Source of the DNA: Oligoflexia bacterium
GTDB lineage: Bacteria; Bdellovibrionota; UBA1018
Length of the DNA: 64,000 nt
NCBI GenBank assembly: GCA_023701205.1
Contig: JAMPXJ010000001.1
Coordinates: forward strand, 186,001 to 250,000
Direction of reading: 5' to 3'
This document shows, in pieces, positions 58,836-64,000 of this stretch. The stretch's first letter is position 1; the number at the start of each line of letters is the position of its first letter. Under the pieces are notes generated by a model. It ran no database searches. It saw nothing but the letters and a program-made list of their open reading frames with translations, and was not told the origin of the DNA. Made by a program: the position numbers and the translations under genes.

Positions 58836-60773
58836 ATGTCGGCCGATACTCCCCGGATCGCGCTGGCCGGCAACCCCAACTGCGGAAAAACCGCGCTCTT
58901 CAACGCGCTTACCGGAGGTCGGCAGAAGGTCGGCAACTATCCGGGCGTCACCGTGGAACGCAAGGAGGGGACCCTCACGATGCCTTCGGGCCTGAGCCTG
59001 AGCGTGCTGGACCTTCCGGGCACCTACAGCCTGGACGCGAGCAGTCCCGATGAGCTGATCACGCGCGACGTGATCCTGGGGCTGCAGCCTTCCGAAAGGC
59101 GCCCGGAGATCCTCGTGGCCGTCGCCGACGCGACGAACCTCGAGCGAAACCTGGGCCTCGTGCTCGAGCTGCGCGCCCTGGGCAAAGGCGTCCTGCTCGC
59201 GCTGAACATGATGGATCTCGCCGAGCAGCGAGGGATCGAGCTGGATCTCGCGGTTCTTTCGAAGGAGCTCGGCGTTCCGATCGTTCCTACGGTCGCGGTG
59301 CGCGGCAAGGGAATCCCCGAGCTCCTCAAGCAGGTCGAGGAGCTGCTCCAATCCCTGAACAGCGGGCTTAACGGCAAAAGCAGCGCCGGAGTGAGCGCGA
59401 AAGCCGCCGAGACCGCTCAGTCGGTCGCGCCCGAGTCCTGGCGCAAGCCCTCCTCGGAGGAGATCCGCTCGCGCTTCGCCGAAGTGGATCGCGTGCTCAA
59501 GCTCGCGCTGCGTAGGCCTCCCAAGCCCGCGCTGTGGACCGAGCGGATCGACCGCGTGGTGCTGCATCCTCTTTGGGGCTCGCTGCTCCTGGGCGCGGTC
59601 CTGGTGATCATGTTCCAGGCGATCTTCAGCTGGGCTTCGGCTCCGGCGGATCTGATCGAAGCCGGCGTGGGCTGGCTCGGCGAAACCGTCCAGGCGGGAA
59701 TGGCCGAAGGCCCGCTCCGCAGCCTGATCGTCGACGGCGCGATCGCGGGCGTCGGCTCGGTGCTCGTGTTCCTGCCGCAGATCCTGCTGCTCTTCCTTTT
59801 CATCCTGCTGCTCGAGGATTCAGGCTACATGTCGCGCGCGGCGTTCCTGATGGATCGCCTGATGAGCCGCGTGGGCCTGCATGGGCGGGCCTTCATTCCG
59901 CTGCTTTCGTCCTATGCGTGCGCGGTGCCGGGGATCATGGCCGCGCGCACGATCTCGAGCCGGCGCGACCGGCTGACGACGATCCTCGTGGCACCGCTCA
60001 CCACCTGCTCGGCGCGCCTGCCGGTCTACTCGCTGCTGATCGCGGCGTTTATCCCCAACGTCGTGGTCGTCGGGCCATTGCGCCTCCAGGGGCTCGTGAT
60101 GTTCGGCCTGTACCTGGGCGGAATCCTGGCCACGCTCGTGATGGCCATGATCTTCCGCAAGAGCGTGTTTCGCGGGCCCAAGTCGCCGCTGCTCATGGAG
60201 CTTCCGTCCTACAAGTGGCCGAGCGTGCGCAACATCGTGCTGGGCCTTCTGGAGCGCGCGAAAATTTTCGTTCGTCGCGCGGGCACCGTGATCCTGCTGC
60301 TCTCGGTGGTGCTGTGGTTCCTGGCGGCTTATCCCAAGCCCGGCGCCGAGGACGCGGTGGATCCCGCGCATCCGGCGATCACCTACAGCTACGCGGGCAA
60401 GATCGGCCGGGCGATCGAGCCCCTGATGAGACCGCTGGGTTTTGACTGGCGCGTCTCGATCGCGTTGATTCCGGGCTTTGCCGCGCGCGAGGTGATGGTG
60501 AGCGCGCTGGCCACCGTCTACTCGATCGAGGGAGGGGAGGACGAGGCCGCGACTGCGCTCGGCGAGCGGCTGGCCAGGGACTGGACTCTGCCGGTCGCGC
60601 TGAGCCTGCTTGTCTGGTACGTGCTGGCCTGTCAGTGTCTTTCCACGCTGGCGGTAACCCGTCGGGAGACGAACTCCTGGCTCTGGCCGATGGTGATGCT
60701 GGGCTACATGACCGCGCTCGCTTACCTGGGATCCTTTGCCACCTATCGTCTGGCGCTTTGGCTGGGCTTGTAA
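58836..60773 (+). CDS. feoB: FeoB, ferrous iron transporter
   Basis: A 645-residue GTP-dependent Fe(II) permease (shorter than the about 770 of E. coli, within family range). The G domain shows G1 GNPNCGKT, G2 GVTVERKEG, G3 DLPGTYSL and G4 NMMD. Gate helices include VLVFLPQILLLFLFILLLEDSGYMSRAAFLMDR (in parts), the Cys-containing SSYACAVPGIMAARTI and TTCSARLPVYSLL, and C-terminal VWYVLACQCLSTLAVTRRET. It is in an operon with arsR and feoA. The stop is 11 bases before a small Cys-tailed gene. Confidence 0.96.
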   Translation: MSADTPRIALAGNPNCGKTALFNALTGGRQKVGNYPGVTVERKEGTLTMPSGLSLSVLDLPGTYSLDASSPDELITRDVILGLQPSERRPEILVAVADATNLERNLGLVLELRALGKGVLLALNMMDLAEQRGIELDLAVLSKELGVPIVPTVAVRGKGIPELLKQVEELLQSLNSGLNGKSSAGVSAKAAETAQSVAPESWRKPSSEEIRSRFAEVDRVLKLALRRPPKPALWTERIDRVVLHPLWGSLLLGAVLVIMFQAIFSWASAPADLIEAGVGWLGETVQAGMAEGPLRSLIVDGAIAGVGSVLVFLPQILLLFLFILLLEDSGYMSRAAFLMDRLMSRVGLHGRAFIPLLSSYACAVPGIMAARTISSRRDRLTTILVAPLTTCSARLPVYSLLIAAFIPNVVVVGPLRLQGLVMFGLYLGGILATLVMAMIFRKSVFRGPKSPLLMELPSYKWPSVRNIVLGLLERAKIFVRRAGTVILLLSVVLWFLAAYPKPGAEDAVDPAHPAITYSYAGKIGRAIEPLMRPLGFDWRVSIALIPGFAAREVMVSALATVYSIEGGEDEAATALGERLARDWTLPVALSLLVWYVLACQCLSTLAVTRRETNSWLWPMVMLGYMTALAYLGSFATYRLALWLGL

Positions 60774-60784
60774 GGAGCGGAGCG

Positions 60785-60997
60785 GTGAGTACTTCGCTTC
60801 AGGAAGGGATCGCTCTAACGCTCGTGGCGCTCGCCGCGCTCGTGCTGGTTAGCCGGGCTTTCCGAAAGCTCCTGGCGGAACCCCTGGCGCGCTGGCTGCT
60901 CGCCCGGGGAAAGGTGAAATGGGCGATGCGGATTTATCCGAAATTTCGCCCGGGCTTGCGCAAAAATTCCGGCACGGAGACGGATTGCTGCGGGTAA
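60785..60997 (+). CDS. small FeoB-associated membrane protein with DCCG tail
   Basis: A 70-residue protein with one transmembrane helix (GIALTLVALAALVLVSRAF), a basic middle and the C-terminal TETDCCG. Small membrane proteins ending in a Cys pair often follow feoB (the FeoB-associated Cys-rich group) and may help Fe(II) transfer. GTG 60785 is chosen because AAGGAG lies just upstream and the feoB stop is near. Confidence 0.65.
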   Translation: MSTSLQEGIALTLVALAALVLVSRAFRKLLAEPLARWLLARGKVKWAMRIYPKFRPGLRKNSGTETDCCG

Positions 60998-61008
60998 TCA
61001 AATCAGCC

Positions 61009-61037
61009 TTGACGACGGTTTGGAGCCTTGTTAACGA
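61009..61037 (+). promoter_or_regulatory. candidate promoter of the small secreted protein
   Basis: TTGACG (61009-61014), 17-bp spacer, TAACGA (61032-61037). A good AGGGAGG ribosome site follows at 61054-61060. Confidence 0.4.
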
Positions 61038-61065
61038 CTCCCTGCTTTAAAAAAGGGAGGAATTC

Positions 61066-61380
61066 ATGCTTTTCAGAAAATGGGCCCCGATGGCTTTACT
61101 TTTCGCCTTGGTTTCCGGCAGTGCCTGGGCGTTTCCCGTCCCGACCTACATCACGCTGAATCCCTTCCAGGCCACTGCCCACGTCAGCAATCCGTATGGT
61201 CATCCGATCGCGTGCATGGTGAGTATCCAGGCCATGCGCAGCGATGGCTTCGTTCAATATGCGAACGTCAATCTGGGCTACATCCCTTACGGCTTCACGG
61301 AATACGCCTACGTTTATACGGGCGCGCCGTTTTACTTCGTGAATGCCAATGCTTGGGCCGACTGCGGCTACCTTTATTAA
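61066..61380 (+). CDS. small secreted protein
   Basis: A 104-residue exported protein: signal peptide (RKWAPMALLFALVSGSAWA, cleavage before FP). The mature 80 residues are rich in Tyr, Phe and Asn with a beta-sandwich-like pattern (ITLNPFQATAHVSNPYGHPIACMVSIQAM, in parts; FVQYANVNLGYIP) and two Cys (ACMV, DCGY). Strong ribosome site. Function unknown. Confidence 0.68.
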   Translation: MLFRKWAPMALLFALVSGSAWAFPVPTYITLNPFQATAHVSNPYGHPIACMVSIQAMRSDGFVQYANVNLGYIPYGFTEYAYVYTGAPFYFVNANAWADCGYLY

Positions 61381-61431
61381 TGCTTGTCTGATTTCCCCGG
61401 GAATGCTCCCTTGAGGTAGAATCCCAGGAGC

Positions 61432-62964
61432 GTGGGGAAATTCCTGATCATCGTCGCACTGCTTGCCGCTCCGATGGCGATGGCCGCCAATCGGGCTGGA
61501 CGGGCCACGTCCGAAAAGGCGTATTTCGCCGCCGTTCTGCGCGCGGTCGAGGCCCGGAACTACCCTTATGGCAAGCGAGTGTTGGAATATCTCGTACGAG
61601 TCCAGCCCGGTAAGGGGCTCTATTGGTTCAACCTCGGGAACGTGCTCTTTCTTTCAGGGGATCAGCGGGGCGCGCTCGCGGCCTACCGGAAGGTCGTCGA
61701 CCTCGGCAGTCCGCTGGCCCCGGTCGCGTGGCTTTATTCAGCCAAGTGTTACCGCGGGCTGCAGGAGTACTCTTTTGCCGCGCGCGCGCTGGCGCTTGCC
61801 AATCAGGCGCCGCTTCCGCCCCGCCTGGCGAGCGAGGCGGGCGCGGAACGCGCGGCGCTGGCGCGGGACCTGGAGGCGCGCAGCGTCGACAGATACCGCG
61901 CCGGTGATTACGATGGCGCCCTGAGGTCGCTTCAAGAGCTGGAAAGTTTGAGCCCGCTCTCGGCCGAAGCGCACGTGCTGCGCGGGCTTTGCCTGACCAG
62001 GAAAGGCGAGGGCGCCTCGGCGCGCGCGGCATTTCGATCCGCGGCCGTGCTGTCGCGGACGGACCGGAATGCCGGGGCGACGGAGGTTCGCCAGCTGCTC
62101 TCGGAACAAAGTTCGCAGGCGGGGGCGACCACGCTGCAGCTCGGGGCTTTCTCGGGTTACGACGACAACATTTATGCCGATGGCGAGAGCGAATTGAGGA
62201 CTGCCGCGCCCGTGCTGGAGCTGACGGGGAGCGTGGAGCATGAGCTCGGTCCGGACTCGTTGCTGCTGGGCTCGCTTCAGCTCAATGAACGCGTGGGGCT
62301 GCCGGCGGAACGTTTCCTGCGCATCGACGGCCTTGGAGCGACGAGCGCGGGCTGGGGAGCGTTCCGGTTTTATCTATATCCGAGGGCGGGCGCTGATTTC
62401 GCCGGGAGCGAGCTTTTCGCCACGAACTTCGGCTTGGGTTTCGGCGTGGAGACCGGAGAGTCCACTCGTTGGGGAGTGCTGCTTTCGCAGACGCGCACTT
62501 TGCCTTTCGCGGACGAGGTGGCCTATCTTTTCGGCAACTCGCAGCTTCGAAAGGTCTACGTCTCGGCGAAACGGGGAGCCACCTCGATCGTCTTGAGCCT
62601 GACGGACCAGTGGGATGGCGGCCTGGATCTGAGCACCGGCGACGGCATCCTGCCGATGGCCGGAAGGACTTTGGGCCCTTCGCTTTCATTATCCTGGAGT
62701 TCGCCTCGATTCGAGCTCGGCGCGTTGGCATCTTACTTTTGGCAGCGCTTCGATCGTCCGGCCTGGCCCGAGAATGCGTTGCGCGAGGATCGGCGCTTCG
62801 AGGCGCAGACTCGCTTCTCCTGGCGCCTGAGGCGCGGGCTTGAGGCCCATTTTTCCGTGAATTATGTCCGCAATCGCTCTACTCTGGGAGAGGCGAGCGT
62901 GGACGACAAGAATTACGCGCAGTGGCTCACGAGGGGGGGGATCTCTTGGCAGGCGTCTTGGTAG
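61432..62964 (+). CDS. TPR protein with C-terminal outer-membrane barrel
   Basis: A 510-residue exported protein with a signal peptide (KFLIIVALLAAPMAMA). Residues about 25-215 are TPR repeats (YFAAVLRAVEARNYPYGKRVLEYL, LYWFNLGNVLFLSGDQRGALAAYRKVV, in parts). Residues about 225-510 are beta-barrel strands beginning LQLGAFSGYDDNIYAD and ending in Trp (GISWQASW). This TPR-plus-barrel layout resembles surface-assembly or polysaccharide-secretion barrels. GTG 61432 is used as start, with AGGAG very near. The ECF sigma gene starts 6 bases after the stop. Confidence 0.78.
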   Translation: MGKFLIIVALLAAPMAMAANRAGRATSEKAYFAAVLRAVEARNYPYGKRVLEYLVRVQPGKGLYWFNLGNVLFLSGDQRGALAAYRKVVDLGSPLAPVAWLYSAKCYRGLQEYSFAARALALANQAPLPPRLASEAGAERAALARDLEARSVDRYRAGDYDGALRSLQELESLSPLSAEAHVLRGLCLTRKGEGASARAAFRSAAVLSRTDRNAGATEVRQLLSEQSSQAGATTLQLGAFSGYDDNIYADGESELRTAAPVLELTGSVEHELGPDSLLLGSLQLNERVGLPAERFLRIDGLGATSAGWGAFRFYLYPRAGADFAGSELFATNFGLGFGVETGESTRWGVLLSQTRTLPFADEVAYLFGNSQLRKVYVSAKRGATSIVLSLTDQWDGGLDLSTGDGILPMAGRTLGPSLSLSWSSPRFELGALASYFWQRFDRPAWPENALREDRRFEAQTRFSWRLRRGLEAHFSVNYVRNRSTLGEASVDDKNYAQWLTRGGISWQASW

Positions 62965-62969
62965 GGGTC

Positions 62970-63527
62970 GTGCAAGCGGATGAAACGCAGGAGGCCGAGC
63001 TGCAGCAGCTCATCCGCCAGGCGCAAAAGGGCGAGGAGGCCGCGTTGAGCGCGCTCGTGGATCGCTTCCAGAGCAAGGTTTTCCGCTTCTGCTTTCATCT
63101 ATGCGGCGAGAAGGGCATGGCCGAGGATCTCTGCCAGGAGGTACTGGTCAAGGCGCTCAAGCAGCTTTCCAAGCTCGACGATCCGGCCAAGTTCACGAGC
63201 TGGATCATGAGAATCGCCAAGAATCAATTCCTCGATGAGGTGCGGCGTCCCGGACATACCCAGGAGCTCCTGGAGGTGGAGCGTGAGGATGGCGTGCCGA
63301 TGCGTGAAACCGCTGACACAGGGGCGACTCCGGCTGACGTGAGCATGGAAGTACGCGAAGCTCTGGAAAAATTGAAGCCGGACGATCGGATGCTCCTGGT
63401 GATGATCGATATTGAGGAGTGGAGTTATGCGGAAGCGGCGGAAATCATTAGCGTCTCTGAAAACGCTGTCCGTTCGCGGCTTCACCGGGCTCGGAACGCT
63501 TTCTTAAAGGTTTTTAACCGAGAGTGA
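62970..63527 (+). CDS. ECF RNA polymerase sigma factor
   Basis: A 185-residue sigma70-family protein: region 2 (ELQQLIRQAQKGEEAALSALVDRF, FCFHLCGEKGMAEDLCQEVLVKALKQL, in parts; WIMRIAKNQFLDEVRR) and region 4 (LEKLKPDDRMLLVMIDIEEWSYAEAAEIISVSENAVRSRLHRARNAF, in parts). GTG 62970 follows the preceding stop; earlier in-frame starts overlap the barrel gene. The anti-sigma factor follows. Confidence 0.93.
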   Translation: MQADETQEAELQQLIRQAQKGEEAALSALVDRFQSKVFRFCFHLCGEKGMAEDLCQEVLVKALKQLSKLDDPAKFTSWIMRIAKNQFLDEVRRPGHTQELLEVEREDGVPMRETADTGATPADVSMEVREALEKLKPDDRMLLVMIDIEEWSYAEAAEIISVSENAVRSRLHRARNAFLKVFNRE

Positions 63528-63574
63528 AACGAAACCCCGTTCTGGCCCGTCAGGCGAGTAGGAGACCCCAGATT

Positions 63575-64000
63575 ATGTCGGATCCAACCAAGCCACCTAC
63601 CCACCTAGCGGATCAAAAGCTTGAGGAGCAGGTTCGGAGCCTCTTGAAGCCCTTGCGGCACTCCGTGCCCGAGGCCAGCCCCTTCATGAAGACGCGAGTG
63701 ATGGCCCGGCTGCGGGAAGAGGAGCGCGCAAAGGCGGGTTGGAGTCTTTCGACCTTCTGGAAGCCGGCACTGGCCTCTTCGGCCGCGGCCGCGCTGCTGG
63801 TCATCGTCTGGAACGGACGCGAGGCTCAAGGCCCGGTCTTCCCGGCCACTGCAGGACAGCCGGTCGCGGTCAAGGTGGAGATGCCTGAGAAGAGCGCCCG
63901 CAAGGTCGTCTTCGCCCAGGTCGAGCTCCCGCGCGGCGTGCGCTTTTATTCGAAGAGCTTCCCGGCGATCGGCGAGAAAACATCGCTGGACCTCGCCTGG
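63575..64000 (+). CDS. probable anti-sigma factor (3' truncated)
   Basis: An open frame from ATG 63575 to the window end (142 codons), preceded by TAGGAG. The N-terminal 55 residues are helical and charged (LEEQVRSLLKPLRHSV, FMKTRVMARLREEERAK), then a transmembrane helix (PALASSAAAALLVIVW) and the start of a periplasmic beta domain (VAVKVEMPEKSARKVVFAQVELP in parts, RGVRFYS). Position directly after an ECF sigma gene and the single helix suggest an anti-sigma factor. The zinc HxxxCxxC motif of ZAS proteins is absent. Confidence 0.8.
   Translation, partial: MSDPTKPPTHLADQKLEEQVRSLLKPLRHSVPEASPFMKTRVMARLREEERAKAGWSLSTFWKPALASSAAAALLVIVWNGREAQGPVFPATAGQPVAVKVEMPEKSARKVVFAQVELPRGVRFYSKSFPAIGEKTSLDLAW

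Overview
The window is GC-rich (roughly 60-65 percent by eye), densely coded DNA of a Gram-negative bacterium. It carries many lipoproteins and signal-peptide proteins, outer-membrane beta-barrels, an MtrAB-type porin-cytochrome pair, system II cytochrome c maturation (ResB/CcsA), feoAB, and a lexA-imuA-imuB-dnaE2 cassette. The flavour is deltaproteobacterial in the broad sense (Myxococcota, Bdellovibrionota and relatives). No rRNA or other decisive marker is present, so I do not name a genus. It reads as ordinary chromosome with small scars of mobile or selfish DNA, not as a prophage or plasmid.

Layout. 0-2.6 kb: a VxrAB-like two-component pair (kinase cut by the window edge) and a secreted protein. 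2.6-11.2 kb: leucine/isovalerate catabolism (methylcrotonyl-CoA carboxylase beta on the minus strand; enoyl-CoA hydratase, biotin carboxylase, biotin carrier and HMG-CoA lyase as an overlapping plus-strand operon), interrupted by two secreted proteins and a zinc dehydrogenase coupled to a metallothionein-like peptide. 11.2-16.4 kb: a BCAM0308-like zinc-ribbon protein, a DksA/TraR protein, and a TPR-like protein-histidine kinase-NtrC regulator operon resembling KinB/AlgB. 16.6-21.9 kb: mostly small Cys-rich secreted proteins and lipoproteins, including a transglutaminase-elicitor-like lipoprotein. 21.9-30 kb: tapT, radC, an HD-GYP protein, then divergent lexA and imuA-imuB-dnaE2 sharing a 14-bp palindrome.

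30-38.9 kb is the most coherent locus: decaheme DmsE/MtrA-type cytochrome, MtrB/PioB porin, lipoprotein, ResB and CcsA on the plus strand, converging with a monoheme cytochrome, a NapC/NrfH-type tetraheme cytochrome with an odd CX4CH site, and a small membrane protein on the minus strand. Together they could carry electrons from quinol across the periplasm and the outer membrane, with dedicated heme attachment. 38.9-44.6 kb: a secreted protein, a YcxB-like protein, a large radical SAM protein, a decayed tail-fibre-like gene and a yedK-type SRAP protein. 44.6-50.1 kb: a barrel-like protein, a SpoIIE-type phosphatase, a FecR/FN3-like protein and a STAS/zinc-ribbon protein, looking like a partner-switching module. 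50-56.3 kb: large secreted proteins and a HELAH-motif protein, with a HEPN-family remnant between. 56.3-57.3 kb: an IS21 istB remnant and tRNA-Ser(GGA). 57.5-61 kb: a VC0807-like membrane protein and an arsR-feoA-feoB operon. 61-64 kb: a TPR/beta-barrel protein, an ECF sigma factor and its probable anti-sigma factor (cut by the window edge).

Translation is tightly coupled in many operons by ATGA overlaps. Several genes have a -10 element so close to the start codon that leaderless or near-leaderless transcripts are likely.
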